Origin: Nostoc sp. TCL26-01
GTDB lineage: Bacteria; Cyanobacteriota; Cyanobacteriia; Cyanobacteriales; Nostocaceae
Direction of reading: 5' to 3'
Length of the DNA stretch: 64,000 nt
Assembly (NCBI RefSeq): GCF_013393945.1
Contig: NZ_CP040297.1
Span: forward strand, 620,001-684,000
Numbering within the stretch: position 1 is the first letter of the stretch; every line of letters begins with the position of its first letter. The position numbers and the translations under genes were made by a program. Positions 17,247-26,628 of this stretch are shown piece by piece. The notes beneath the pieces are model-generated. The model saw only the letters and a program-made list of their open reading frames with translations. It ran no database searches and had not been told where the DNA came from.

Positions 17247-18608
17247 CTATATTCCCAACCAAGTTAAGAAATTTTCCCACCAGGAACTTGTGAGATTAGT
17301 GGTTGTCAATTTCATTTTTTGGCGAATGTCTTGGATATTCCAATTAGTTAGTCTGGCTAGGGTTTGGGCTTCTTGTTCAAAGCGGTTGAATAAAGAACGT
17401 TTGTATTCTCTACCAGCTTGACATTTGAGTTCACCTGTGTATGGATGTTGTAAAACATATCTTCCTTGAAAAGACTGTGTGTTAGAGGTTTCTTGAAACA
17501 TCAAATCTTCGGGGAACTTATCACGAGTGTAGCGGACGTGTAAGCGAGAGATAAAGACATTATTTGTTGGCAAGGAACGGCGACTGGGGGAGATAGAATT
17601 CCTAGAATTGTCATCTAGCCAAAATACGCCTGCTTGCTTGAGTTCCTCTGTCGTTAGAGGTTCAGCAGAACAAGGATCGCAACTACTCATATCCCAAGCA
17701 TATTCTAAGAAAGCTACTTTTTTACCTTCTTTGGTATATGCAGTTTGGAAGGTAGAGTTATAAAAATTACCAAATTCATCTTTGATAAATAGAGGGATGT
17801 TGACATCAGAGGGGACTTTGACTGTGCGGTAGTTAGTAATTTCTGTTTGTCCTTTGGGTGAAAGCACATAGATCAATAAATCTTGCTCAGTGGTAGCATT
17901 GATCATCCCCAAACGAATTGGCAGCATGAATCTGGGAGATTTGTATGAAATTTGTAAGGGACGAAGAAACTGATAACCTGCTTGCTCAAATCTATCTAAG
18001 TTGACTTTAGCAACAAAGAACTTCATGGAAGAGCGAATATAAGGTTTCAGTAACTGGTTCGCGCCTTTGGGAATTTTGTATCCATTGCGTTGCAGCCAAG
18101 TTTCCAAGCCACCGGATTCTTTCGCACTCAAAATCAAAATATCGTATTCGCCAACACTGAAACGTGCTTCGACCGTGACACCTAAAGAGCGATCGCGTAA
18201 TCTATCTCCAGCTTCGTTAACAGTAGCTGAAGGTACTGCTTGCAATAATCCACGTTTGTAAACTGGAGCGCAAGGATCATCATCAAAATATTCTACCAAT
18301 CTCGGCGCACTAAAAGCATCCAACCGTTCAATAATCTTCGGTTCAGCCACACGGACTTGCTCTTTGGTAATGACTGTTGGTACAGGTACAACCATCGCAA
18401 AATCTCTAACTTGTCCCTGATAGTCATTAGCCATAGTCAAAACAGTGCGATCGCCTTCTCGCGCAATCACCACCTGGGAAGCTTTGTTGTACAATTTAGA
18501 ATCAGCCTTAGCAACATAAAATCCACAAAACGCCCAAGCCGTAGGTGCAAAACACAGCACAGCCAAGATTCCTAGTAATAAGGGAATAATGAATTTGAAA
18601 GATTTCAT
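17247..18608 (-). CDS. DUF2330 exported protein
   Basis: The 453-residue protein starts with a signal peptide (about 1-26, ending PTAWA) just before FCGFYVAKADS, the usual start of DUF2330 proteins. It has conserved cysteines in DDDPC near residue 100 and SSCDPC near residue 310, and a short hydrophobic C-terminus. The start at 18608 is supported by an AGAGG ribosome-binding site, while the frame from 18632 lacks one. It lies downstream of an RnfD-like membrane protein gene on the same strand. Function unknown; the pairing suggests a periplasmic partner of a redox or transport membrane protein. Confidence 0.8.
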   Translation of the reverse strand: MKSFKFIIPLLLGILAVLCFAPTAWAFCGFYVAKADSKLYNKASQVVIAREGDRTVLTMANDYQGQVRDFAMVVPVPTVITKEQVRVAEPKIIERLDAFSAPRLVEYFDDDPCAPVYKRGLLQAVPSATVNEAGDRLRDRSLGVTVEARFSVGEYDILILSAKESGGLETWLQRNGYKIPKGANQLLKPYIRSSMKFFVAKVNLDRFEQAGYQFLRPLQISYKSPRFMLPIRLGMINATTEQDLLIYVLSPKGQTEITNYRTVKVPSDVNIPLFIKDEFGNFYNSTFQTAYTKEGKKVAFLEYAWDMSSCDPCSAEPLTTEELKQAGVFWLDDNSRNSISPSRRSLPTNNVFISRLHVRYTRDKFPEDLMFQETSNTQSFQGRYVLQHPYTGELKCQAGREYKRSLFNRFEQEAQTLARLTNWNIQDIRQKMKLTTTNLTSSWWENFLTWLGI

Positions 18609-18623
18609 TTTATACCTCTTGAT

Positions 18624-18806
18624 AATGGTCAATGGTCAATGGTCAATGGTCAATGGTCAATGGTCAATGGTCAATAGTCATTAGTCATTAGTCATTAGTC
18701 ATTAGTCAATGGTCAATAGTCAATAGTCATTAGTCATTAGTCATTAGTCATTGGTCATTAGTCATTATTTTTGAATTTTGAATTTTGAATTTTGAATTTT
18801 GAATTG
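18624..18806. repeat. Long STRR array plus TTTTGAA repeats
   Basis: From 18624 to about 18768 at least 20 heptamers of GGTCAAT, AGTCATT and AGTCAAT type follow each other. From 18770 to 18806 TTTTGAA repeats five times. The arrays fill the space between the RnfD-like gene and its downstream partner. Confidence 0.9.
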
Positions 18807-18813
18807 GTATCAC

Positions 18814-19668
18814 TCAGCACTCTCTCTTATCCATCTCGAACCAAGAAAACCTGAGAGATGGGTGGAGAATATCTAACAAAACTGTCAAGGGAGCAAAGGC
18901 GAATAAAGCCCAAAAGACTGCGGTGGGGACAAAGAAATAATTGCGGAGAATAAACGTAATGATGGCGATAGTGATTGCCCAAATAATCCGTCCAATCCTG
19001 GCATTGGGAATTGAGCGAGGATCGGTAATCATGAATAAGGCGAATAACAGTAAAGATCCACTCATTAAGCGATGCCAATAAACATCCCAAGTCCAGCCCA
19101 GCCAGATATTACGTATAGCTTCTAGAAAAGCGTAAAACCCTAAAAAAGCGGCTGTTGTGTCCCAACGCCCGATGCGTTGCAAAATCATGCCCCCTGCGCC
19201 GACAAATAACAGCCCATACCACCAGTCTTCACCCCACTGTCCAGGGGATACCCACGCATCTGGGGTTAACACTAAAGCTGTAATAATCCCGAAATTGCCT
19301 GGATTAAAGAAATGTTTAGCATTGATTTGAAAGATAAATTTACTAGCGATCGCACTAGCTGCGGCTAAGGCCATTGTTGTCCAATGATCAGCCCGCAATA
19401 ATAAGCTGAGTCCCAAGGAAGTGATTAAAGGACTGCGGAGATTAATCTCTGGTGGCAAAAGGCTGTAGGGCAAGGACCTCAGAGGATGATCAGTGTCTTG
19501 TGTGTGTTGGTTCTTCAGCCATGACAATAACCACTGTGTTAATAAACAAGTGGCGATCGCTACTGTGATCATTTCCAGTTTTAATGTCCAATCTCTTGTA
19601 GCCATCCCTAACAAGAGAAACAAACTCAGAAAGAGAATTTGATAATCCCGTACATCTTTGAGTAACAT
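18814..19668 (-). CDS. RnfD/NqrB-like integral membrane protein
   Basis: The 284-residue protein has eight or more hydrophobic segments and the pattern of RnfD/NqrB (LITSLGLSLLLRADHWTTMA, KHFFNPGNFGIITALVLTPDAWVSPGQWG, MSGSLLLFALFMITDPRSIP). In true Rnf/Nqr complexes this subunit binds flavin at an SGAT-type threonine. Here the motif reads SGSLL, so covalent FMN attachment is uncertain. No other Rnf subunit is encoded nearby, so it is a stand-alone relative. It is probably co-transcribed with the downstream DUF2330 gene. Confidence 0.75.
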   Translation of the reverse strand: MLLKDVRDYQILFLSLFLLLGMATRDWTLKLEMITVAIATCLLTQWLLSWLKNQHTQDTDHPLRSLPYSLLPPEINLRSPLITSLGLSLLLRADHWTTMALAAASAIASKFIFQINAKHFFNPGNFGIITALVLTPDAWVSPGQWGEDWWYGLLFVGAGGMILQRIGRWDTTAAFLGFYAFLEAIRNIWLGWTWDVYWHRLMSGSLLLFALFMITDPRSIPNARIGRIIWAITIAIITFILRNYFFVPTAVFWALFAFAPLTVLLDILHPSLRFSWFEMDKREC

Positions 19669-20019
19669 TAAACTTTTTAATCAGGGATTCCCCGTAGATT
19701 TTTTTCTTAATTTAAGCGACGACAACGACAAATAACCTGGCTGTTACAAATTCTGTTACAAAAAGATGCTGAACCAGCCAATATTGTTCTCAAAGCAGTA
19801 AATTAAATATATCGGGGACTCAGCCATCAGGCATATTGACGAGCAAAAATACCGCTTCGTTAGTCAGAGGAAATTTAATTTTTAGCTTTTTAGAATTAAA
19901 CAATACAGGGAATAGGCAATAGGCTGTTAAGTCGTTTGGTGTCCGTATTTCATGATCAGCTGATGTCTCACAGCCTAAACCACCAAAAATTACGAATTAT
20001 GCTACCAAGAGGTGACACC
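19669..20019. other. Intergenic region between divergent genes
   Basis: About 350 bp between the leftward RnfD-like gene and the rightward phosphoribosyltransferase gene. It probably carries both promoters. An open frame continues upstream of the phosphoribosyltransferase start, but the encoded sequence does not resemble the family. No specific element was recognised. Confidence 0.4.
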
Positions 20020-20706
20020 ATGCGATTCAAAGACCGCACAGATGCAGGGAAAATTCTCGCTCAAATATTAACAGATTATGCCAACCGTCCAGATGTGCTG
20101 GTGCTGGCTTTGCCCAGAGGTGGTGTTCCTGTAGCTTTTGAAGTGGCTCAAGCTTTGAATGCTCCCTTAGATGTGGTAGTGGTACGTAAACTCGGTGTGC
20201 CTAATAACGAAGAACTAGCGATGGGAGCATTAGCGAAGCTTCCCGGAACAGACTTTGCTACAGGTGGTGTGCGGATACTGAATCAAGAAATTGTCAATCA
20301 AATGCAAATTCCTGATGCAGTCATCACCAGAATTGCGATGCAACAGCAAAGGGAACTAGAAAGACGAGAAACTTTGTATCGAGGCGATCGCCCTTTCCCA
20401 AATTTGCAAGGACGGACTATTATTTTGGTGGATGATGGTTTAGCCACAGGTGCAACCATGTGGGCTGCCACAATGGCTGTCAGGCAACAAAAACCCCAAC
20501 AGATTATCATTGCTGTACCAGTGGCAGCTGCTGAAACCTGCGAAGATTTGCAAACCAAGGTAGAAAAAATTGTCTGTACTACCACACCTAGCCCATTCTA
20601 TAGTGTAGGTCTTTGGTACGAAGAGTTTCCCCAAACTACAGATAGTGAAGTCTGCGAACTGCTCAAAACATCTAACAATCATCAACCCTTATTTTCAAGT
20701 AAATAA
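20020..20706 (+). CDS. Phosphoribosyltransferase family protein (COG1926-like)
   Basis: The 228-residue protein has the PRPP-binding signature IILVDDGLATGATMWAA near residue 132, the PRGGVPVAFEVA loop near residue 30 and VVVRKLGVPNNEELAMGALA near residue 50, as in predicted phosphoribosyltransferases of this group. The substrate is unknown. ATG 20020 is preferred because an AGAGGTG ribosome-binding site lies about 6-12 bases upstream and MRFKDRTDAG is the usual start. The longer frame from 19936 adds unsupported residues. A short gene follows after 55 bp. Confidence 0.85.
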   Translation: MRFKDRTDAGKILAQILTDYANRPDVLVLALPRGGVPVAFEVAQALNAPLDVVVVRKLGVPNNEELAMGALAKLPGTDFATGGVRILNQEIVNQMQIPDAVITRIAMQQQRELERRETLYRGDRPFPNLQGRTIILVDDGLATGATMWAATMAVRQQKPQQIIIAVPVAAAETCEDLQTKVEKIVCTTTPSPFYSVGLWYEEFPQTTDSEVCELLKTSNNHQPLFSSK

Positions 20707-20761
20707 ACTCATGGAGGCGCTGTAGCGGCACGTCTCTACATCACATAATTTTCCGACAATT

Positions 20762-20971
20762 ATGAACAGCGAATTAAAGCAAACAGCATCCCAACTACTA
20801 GCAGCACTACTCTCAAATCCTCACATTTATCCCCAAGTTAGCCAAGAAGGTGGCTATGGGCAGATGGAACAGCAATTGATTTTAACAGCAGTAGAAATGG
20901 CAGAATCTCTGATTCACCATCTCGAAAATGCTCATCCGCAAACCAACACACAACTACAAGAGAAAAACTAA
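20762..20971 (+). CDS. Small hypothetical protein (69 aa)
   Basis: A short, mostly helical protein: MNSELKQTASQLLAALLSNP, then AVEMAESLIHHLENAHP. Gene-like codon use, the same direction as the phosphoribosyltransferase gene, and a clean ATG after an AT-rich stretch support it. No family is recognised. A CTGTAGCGGCACGTCTCTAC-type repeat fragment lies between it and the upstream gene. Confidence 0.5.
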   Translation: MNSELKQTASQLLAALLSNPHIYPQVSQEGGYGQMEQQLILTAVEMAESLIHHLENAHPQTNTQLQEKN

Positions 20972-20981
20972 AAGACATCTG

Positions 20982-21140
20982 TAGGACTTACGCAGTGGCA
21001 CTAAATTTTCTGTTTTTTTGTCAATAGTCAATAGTCAACAAACCGAAGTCCAGAGGCTGTAGAGGCGGGTTCATGAGGTATTCGTGAATGATGGAAGCAT
21101 ATTTGTGAACCCGCCCCTACCGTTTTGTGAGAAATGCAGG
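20982..21140. repeat. Dispersed repeats: GGACTTA element and GGGCGGGTT palindrome, copy 2
   Basis: Positions 20982-21027 repeat the element found at 11456-11502. Positions 21048-21140 form a palindromic element (GTCCAGAGG, AGGCGGGTTCA, then TGAACCCGCCCCTAC and GAGAAATGC) nearly identical in reverse to 40675-40765. The rest of the gap to 21472 holds no recognisable gene and probably contains the glycosyltransferase promoter. Confidence 0.75.
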
Positions 21141-21472
21141 TTAGAGGTTTAAGGCTGTGTTGCCAAAAAATCAGACAACTTATTGCTATTTTTGTCAAGC
21201 ATTGAAATGGCAAATTCGATAAGAATTTATAGAGGAATACTTAACTAGCTCTGGAACAGCAGCAAAAATGAGACTGAGTTTCCCTGGTAATAGGTAGTTT
21301 TCACTTAGATTCATCGATAAGTAACAATACTATACACAGTTGATGCAGAGGAAATCTGTAGCTGATTTCACCACAAAAGATATTAAGAATCAGTAAAGAT
21401 TGTCTGGAAATCTAGGTATACTTAGCAAAAACAGTTAATCTCGTAGAAGAATCTTCTACTACCTAAATTTGA

Positions 21473-22711
21473 ATGACTACCAACAGAACTCAGTCATTGT
21501 TACCAGTACCCGTCGGTGATTTACAAGTTCCTGAGTTTCCACTTAGTAATTCGGGTGTTACTAGACAGCAAATCCAGTTTTCTCTAATTATTCCCACTTA
21601 CAAAGAGAGTGGGAATGTGAGGAACGTGGTTGAAAGACTGACTCAGATACTCGATGAGTATATTCCCGGTGATTATGAACTGATTGTAGTAGATGACGAC
21701 AGTCCAGATGGCACTTGGGACGTGGCGTTGTCGTTGGTAGCCGAATATCCACAATTACAGGTAATGCGACGACAGCAAGAACGCGGGCTGTCTACAGCAG
21801 TAATTCGAGGATGGCAAGCAGCTAGAGGTAGCATTTTAGGAGTAATTGACGGAGACTTACAACATCCACCTCATGTATTACTGCAACTGTTAGGCGAAAT
21901 TCACAAAGGTGCAGATTTAGCAGTAGCTAGCCGTCACGTAGATGGGGGTGGTGTCAGTAGTTGGAGTTTTATCAGACGTTTTCTGTCTCGTGGCGCACAA
22001 TTGTTAGGGTTAATGATTTTGCCTAGAGTTTTGGGGAGAGTTTCTGACCCCATGAGTGGTTATTTTATGGTGCGTCGTGACGCTATTACAAATGCCACGT
22101 TTAATCCTGTAGGTTATAAAATCCTGTTAGAGGTCATTGGTCGGGGTAAGATCAGGGAAATTGCTGAAGTCGGTTATGTATTCTGTGAGCGTCAAGAGGG
22201 TGAAAGTAAAGTAACCTGGAAACAGTATATAGATTACATCCACCACTTAATCCGGTTACGAGTTTCCACAGGCAGACTGCAAAAAATTAGTCAAAGCTTT
22301 CCCCTTGATAGATTCATCCGCTTTGGTTTAGTGGGATTAAGCGGTGTATTCGTCGATATGGTATTACTTTATCTGCTGAGTGACCCCAGCACCTTAGCTT
22401 GGCCACTCACCCGCAGTAAAATTCTCGCTTCAGAAGTGGCAATTATCAATAACTTCTTGTGGAATGATGCTTGGACATTTGCTGATGTAGCAATGCAGCA
22501 ACAACACTGGCATCAGCGTATCAAGCGGTTTATAAAGTTTAACATTGTTTGCCTGGCTGGGTTAGTGCTGAATGTGTTGATTTTGAATCTAGTATTTAAT
22601 TTTCTCATTCCTAACCGTTATATTGCTAACTTAATTGCGATCGCTATTGCAACTGTCTGGAACTTCTGGGTTAACCTCCAACTTAGCTGGCGAGTGACTC
22701 AAGTGAAGTAG
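21473..22711 (+). CDS. GT2 polyprenol-phosphate sugar transferase fused to a GtrA-like domain
   Basis: The 412-residue protein has an N-terminal family-2 glycosyltransferase domain (about 35-260: SLIIPTYKESGNVRNVV, LIVVDDDSPDGTWDVA, GVIDGDLQHPPHVL, SRHVDGGGVSSWS). This is the pattern of dolichyl-phosphate mannose or polyprenyl-phosphate glycosyl synthases. A C-terminal GtrA-like membrane domain (about 280-408) has four hydrophobic segments. Such fusions load a sugar onto a lipid carrier and help flip it. The transferred sugar cannot be read from sequence. Confidence 0.88.
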   Translation: MTTNRTQSLLPVPVGDLQVPEFPLSNSGVTRQQIQFSLIIPTYKESGNVRNVVERLTQILDEYIPGDYELIVVDDDSPDGTWDVALSLVAEYPQLQVMRRQQERGLSTAVIRGWQAARGSILGVIDGDLQHPPHVLLQLLGEIHKGADLAVASRHVDGGGVSSWSFIRRFLSRGAQLLGLMILPRVLGRVSDPMSGYFMVRRDAITNATFNPVGYKILLEVIGRGKIREIAEVGYVFCERQEGESKVTWKQYIDYIHHLIRLRVSTGRLQKISQSFPLDRFIRFGLVGLSGVFVDMVLLYLLSDPSTLAWPLTRSKILASEVAIINNFLWNDAWTFADVAMQQQHWHQRIKRFIKFNIVCLAGLVLNVLILNLVFNFLIPNRYIANLIAIAIATVWNFWVNLQLSWRVTQVK

Positions 22712-22731
22712 GTAACAGGTAACAGTAGGAT

Positions 22732-22763
22732 GTAGGTTGGGTGGAGTAACGCGCAACCCAACA
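22732..22763. repeat. Short copy of the GTAGGTTGGG repeat
   Basis: GTAGGTTGGGTGGAGTAACG followed by CGCAACCCAACA matches the arms of the repeat at 2344-2463 but lacks its middle. It may act as a hairpin after the glycosyltransferase gene. Confidence 0.6.
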
Positions 22764-22841
22764 TCTGAATCAATTGATTTTTTTATCTACCAGTCAAATA
22801 GCAGCCACAAGCTTTAATAATCAGTTGACAATTAGAAGCTA

Positions 22842-23393
22842 ATGGTGCAACTAAAAATTGAATTAAAAAGGGGTGTTGATAATACATCTATTGAAGCATA
22901 TCTGATAGATTTAGAACAAAGACACGTGGATGATTATGTTAATGATTGGGTGGAAAAGTTAAGGTTATTTAGTCAGGCAGATAAATACTGGGACTGGGTA
23001 TTCAAGTTAAGATACATTTCAAATCAAGAAACTCTTGAAGGATACGCGGTTGAGTGCCAAAACAAAACTCAAGGATTAATGATAATAGAAACGCAAATGT
23101 ATGGTTCTCGGTTGAATATTGGGAAAAGGCTAGTTTATATTAATAGCATTGCTACTGCCCCCACTAATAGAATTGAGATTCAACGCCCGCCAGAATTCAA
23201 AGGTGTTGGTCAAGCACTTTTAAATTTCGCCAGAATTAGAAGTGTTGAGTTAGGGTATGAAGGTAGAGTTGGGTTGCATTCCTTACCAAGGTCTGAAGGA
23301 TTTTACGAAAAACAAAATATGTTGAACTGCGGGTCTGAAGAAGAATATGATAATTTAGTTTATTTTGAGTATGGTGTAATGAGACGAAGATAA
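22842..23393 (+). CDS. GNAT-like acetyltransferase domain protein
   Basis: In the 183-residue protein, residues 90-165 resemble the GNAT core: a strand (LVYINSIATAPTNR), the acetyl-CoA loop region (KGVGQALLNFARIRSVELGYEGRVGLHS) and the closing SEGFYEKQNM. The first 90 residues are less typical (many charged residues, DKYWDWVFKLRY). The next gene begins 22 bp downstream on the same strand, so the pair is probably one operon. The substrate is unknown. GNAT proteins in such small two-gene units can be toxins or tailoring enzymes, but nothing here proves either. Confidence 0.65.
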   Translation: MVQLKIELKRGVDNTSIEAYLIDLEQRHVDDYVNDWVEKLRLFSQADKYWDWVFKLRYISNQETLEGYAVECQNKTQGLMIIETQMYGSRLNIGKRLVYINSIATAPTNRIEIQRPPEFKGVGQALLNFARIRSVELGYEGRVGLHSLPRSEGFYEKQNMLNCGSEEEYDNLVYFEYGVMRRR

Positions 23394-23414
23394 GGGCTGA
23401 TAAAGTAAACATTT

Positions 23415-23954
23415 ATGAACCATCAACAACAAAATAATAATTCTGAGGTAAGTGATTCAATAACAGCCGAAGAAGCTGTAGATTTACTTTTTGGTGAAGG
23501 ATGGCTTGATGAGGCTGTTTCTATCGAAGATGAAGCAAATTGCACAATAGGTGCTGGTTTAGACTGGGGTACTGCGTTAGCACCTTTAATGCTCAATCTT
23601 CCTTTATTTGGTCGCCTATCAACGCTGCGTGTATCTCTCAACCACGAAACCAGGCTAATAATTGAAACATGGAATTTAGGTATAGGTACAACTTCTGCAA
23701 TAGAAACTGCAAGGACACGCATTAAAGAGCGATTACTATCTCCTTCGCCTGAACTAATACCTCACTTGGAAGCCACCCTGCGGCAAGATGATTTGTACGG
23801 TGAAGAGTTTATATCTAACCGCGAAGCTCTCAAATCATTACTTGCAGTACTTCTTACTGATTCTGATAGAGAAGAAATTGCCGAGAAGGCTGCTAATTCA
23901 ATACGGACACAAGTTATGTCGCAGATGAATTTTTCTGCAAAACTTTCGGCGTAA
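23415..23954 (+). CDS. Hypothetical protein, partner of the GNAT-like gene
   Basis: The 179-residue protein is acidic at the N-terminus (ITAEEAVDLLFGEGWLDEAV, IEDEANC) and helical towards the C-terminus. The middle holds GLDWGTALAPLMLNLPLFGR and RLIIETWNLGIGTTSAIETA. I do not recognise a domain. It starts 22 bp after the GNAT-like stop and converges on the FHA-ABC gene. Its size and acidity would suit a binding partner of the upstream protein, but this is speculation. Confidence 0.55.
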   Translation: MNHQQQNNNSEVSDSITAEEAVDLLFGEGWLDEAVSIEDEANCTIGAGLDWGTALAPLMLNLPLFGRLSTLRVSLNHETRLIIETWNLGIGTTSAIETARTRIKERLLSPSPELIPHLEATLRQDDLYGEEFISNREALKSLLAVLLTDSDREEIAEKAANSIRTQVMSQMNFSAKLSA

Positions 23955-24031
23955 ATAGTAAATATAACGTCTAAAAGAGTTAAGCCTCGATGCTGCTAAA
24001 CTATCACGGGTAATTGGCGATATTTTCAGAA

Positions 24032-26374
24032 TTAAAAAATATCTTTGCGCTTTTGCAGATAAAATGTCACTGCCAAGTACATTATTGTGTGTACGCACAA
24101 AAGACTCCAATTTAAACTTAAATTAGACCATGTAGCATCATAAATAGATGTTGGTTCAAAGGGTTGAGGAACAGTACTTCCATCTGGTAGTTGAATGGGT
24201 GCGGGAACCATAGCATTCAAGTTAACTATAGCGCCATAAGCAGCAACTGACCAACGACTGAGCATTAACCAAGAGACGACACTAGCTGTACCTGTAATTT
24301 TAAATAAGACCCCAGAAAAGATAATTTGAGGTAGTAATAGTAACGGTAAAGCACTGTTGGCTTGACTGACATTTTTGACAAATGCGGAAACCAGTAAACC
24401 TAAGCTGTTACTAGCTAATAGAGTCAGAAATGTGGTAATTCCTAATCCCAATGGCCAGGAAATTAAATCTGGTTGTGGTGATTTAAAACAGATAAAGATC
24501 ACAATTGCCATTAATAATGTTTGGCAGATGGCTAAACCAGAAAGAATAGCAACTTTAGCACCCAAATAGGCAAACAAACCTAAATTGACAAGCCGTTCTC
24601 GCAGGTAAATTGCCGATTCTTTCACAATTTCTTGTAAGGAACTAGACAGTCCTACCCATAATGCAGCACAAGTAAAGACAAACAACACCCGTAACGCTAA
24701 AGGCGCAAGACCAGCATCGGGTTTATCTCCCAATACTAGAGGATTTTGGTCACTAATTGCCAGTGTCATTAAACTAATGCTGATGGGTGCAGTTAATAAT
24801 GCTAGCAATAAATTAATCGTGTCTCGCTGTTGAATTTGCAAATAACGTTGGGACAAAATGCTAAATTGTTTGCCAAAAGAAGCACTAGGACTCTGAGACT
24901 TGATAATCTGTGGCTTTGAGTGTTGATTGCCTGGACTGAGGTGATTACTCACATATTTTTGGTAATCACCAGATTGCTGAAATTTGAGCGCTTGATCAAT
25001 GACATTTTCCGGTTTTTCTAACTGATTATAGATATCTGCAAAGTCATCTTTGACACCAAAAAACCGTAAACATTCATCAGGAGGGCCAAAGTAACATAAG
25101 CGTCCACCTTGTCCTAAAAAGACGACGCGATCGCACAATTTAATATTAGTCGTAGCATGAGTCACCAAAATTACCGTTCGTCCCTGATTAGCTAATTTCC
25201 GTAATAGCTGCATCATCTTTTTATCCAACCCCGGATCAAGTCCTGAAGTCGGTTCATCTAGGAAAAAGAGCTTAGGATCAGCTAATAATTCTACACCTAT
25301 ACTGACCCGCTTCCTCTGTCCACCACTCAGTTGTGACACCTTAGCACTGCGACGATGGGACATTTCCACATCTTGTAAAGTCTTTTCTACCACCTTTGCC
25401 ACATCAGTATCAGGCGGGAGTCGCAGCTTGGCAGCGTAAGTCAAAACTTCCCCTACCTTTAATTCTTGGTGAATAATGTCATCTTGAGGAACATAACCAA
25501 TATGGGTACGATAAATATTGTAAGTGTGGCGTAAATTCTCACCGTTCAAATAAACTACACCTGTGGTGGTTTTCTCTGTGCCTAACAACGTCCGCATTAA
25601 AGTAGACTTCCCTGCACCACTACCACCCACTAAAGCGACAAACTGTCCTGGTTCAATGGCTAAAGAGATGTCATCCAAACGTCGCTTGTCTTGGTCTTGA
25701 ATCACTAAGTTACAAGCATCTAAACGAATTTGATTCCCTTGATCAAGTATTTGTAACTCATCACCACGCAATACTAAAGTAAATGGCCCAATGCGAATCA
25801 TCACACCAGGCTGTAAGACTATAGAACTGTTAACTCGTTGTCCATTGACGAAGACACCATTGGTACTATAGTCGCGGAGAACGTAGCGTCCTTCGGCATC
25901 AGCGTCAATGGTGGCGTGGCGACGAGAAACTGTGGGTGCATCTAGAGGTAAGGTAGCATCGCTATCTCGTCCCAATAACACCGACCTGTTTTTCAGGGAA
26001 ATCCTTTGCGAACTGGGTGCATGACTGACTAGCGAATTCGCCGGATTGTAATATTTCAAGATGACTTGATTTTCGGGATTTTGACTAATGCTAATCTCTG
26101 TCCCGTGTTGGAGAGAGTAACCAGAGTCAGAAGTGATGCGGATATGATTAATATACAGGCCATTGGTGCTGGGTTTTTGACCATCGCCATCATAAATCCG
26201 ATAGTCTTCCCCCTCTCTTTGTAACAAAGCTTGAAATCTGCCAACAACTTGCCAATCTTCCGAGACAACTAAATCTGCAACAGTGCGATCGCGTCCAATT
26301 ATATGCTGTTGTTTATTCAGTTCAAATTGTAATATGCTGCCTTGTTTTTCTAGGGTTAAATATGGGTTAGTCAT
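24032..26374 (-). CDS. FHA-domain ABC transporter (ABCG-type half transporter)
   Basis: The 780-residue protein begins with two forkhead-associated domains (about 20-100 with IIGRD, and 130-200 with LLGRDSDATLPLDAPTVSRR and STNGVFVNGQRV). An ABC ATPase follows (Walker A GGSGAGKST at about 250; signature LSGGQRKRVSIG; Walker B LFFLDEPTSGLDPG). The C-terminal ABC2-type membrane domain (about 520-780) has six hydrophobic segments. FHA domains bind phosphothreonine, so activity is probably tuned by Ser/Thr kinases; one is encoded 2 kb away. The exported substrate is unknown. The order ATPase-membrane and the SGLDPGLDKKMM stretch are typical of the ABCG/White family. Confidence 0.9.
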   Translation of the reverse strand: MTNPYLTLEKQGSILQFELNKQQHIIGRDRTVADLVVSEDWQVVGRFQALLQREGEDYRIYDGDGQKPSTNGLYINHIRITSDSGYSLQHGTEISISQNPENQVILKYYNPANSLVSHAPSSQRISLKNRSVLLGRDSDATLPLDAPTVSRRHATIDADAEGRYVLRDYSTNGVFVNGQRVNSSIVLQPGVMIRIGPFTLVLRGDELQILDQGNQIRLDACNLVIQDQDKRRLDDISLAIEPGQFVALVGGSGAGKSTLMRTLLGTEKTTTGVVYLNGENLRHTYNIYRTHIGYVPQDDIIHQELKVGEVLTYAAKLRLPPDTDVAKVVEKTLQDVEMSHRRSAKVSQLSGGQRKRVSIGVELLADPKLFFLDEPTSGLDPGLDKKMMQLLRKLANQGRTVILVTHATTNIKLCDRVVFLGQGGRLCYFGPPDECLRFFGVKDDFADIYNQLEKPENVIDQALKFQQSGDYQKYVSNHLSPGNQHSKPQIIKSQSPSASFGKQFSILSQRYLQIQQRDTINLLLALLTAPISISLMTLAISDQNPLVLGDKPDAGLAPLALRVLFVFTCAALWVGLSSSLQEIVKESAIYLRERLVNLGLFAYLGAKVAILSGLAICQTLLMAIVIFICFKSPQPDLISWPLGLGITTFLTLLASNSLGLLVSAFVKNVSQANSALPLLLLPQIIFSGVLFKITGTASVVSWLMLSRWSVAAYGAIVNLNAMVPAPIQLPDGSTVPQPFEPTSIYDATWSNLSLNWSLLCVHTIMYLAVTFYLQKRKDIF

Positions 26375-26628
26375 GTTACCGTTTTTATTTTTATTCGTAG
26401 AATTAACAGTTTGTAGAATTTTGTTTATTTGCTTGATTTTTATCTAAAAATATGTTTTTTATCAAATTAAACTTTAATCATTTATATGATTGATAAAAGT
26501 ATATATTTTGTTGAGAATCTATTCAAATATGCTAAGATTTTTTAATTTTTAAATATAATATTATTTGATAAAAATGCAGCTAAAAAGATTTCTCCAGCCC
26601 TATTTAGTCTCACATTAATCTGCTTTTT
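26375..26628. other. AT-rich intergenic region
   Basis: Very AT-rich sequence upstream of the leftward FHA-ABC gene, with short inverted repeats such as TTATATGATTGATAA. It probably carries the ABC promoter. No gene is visible. Confidence 0.4.
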
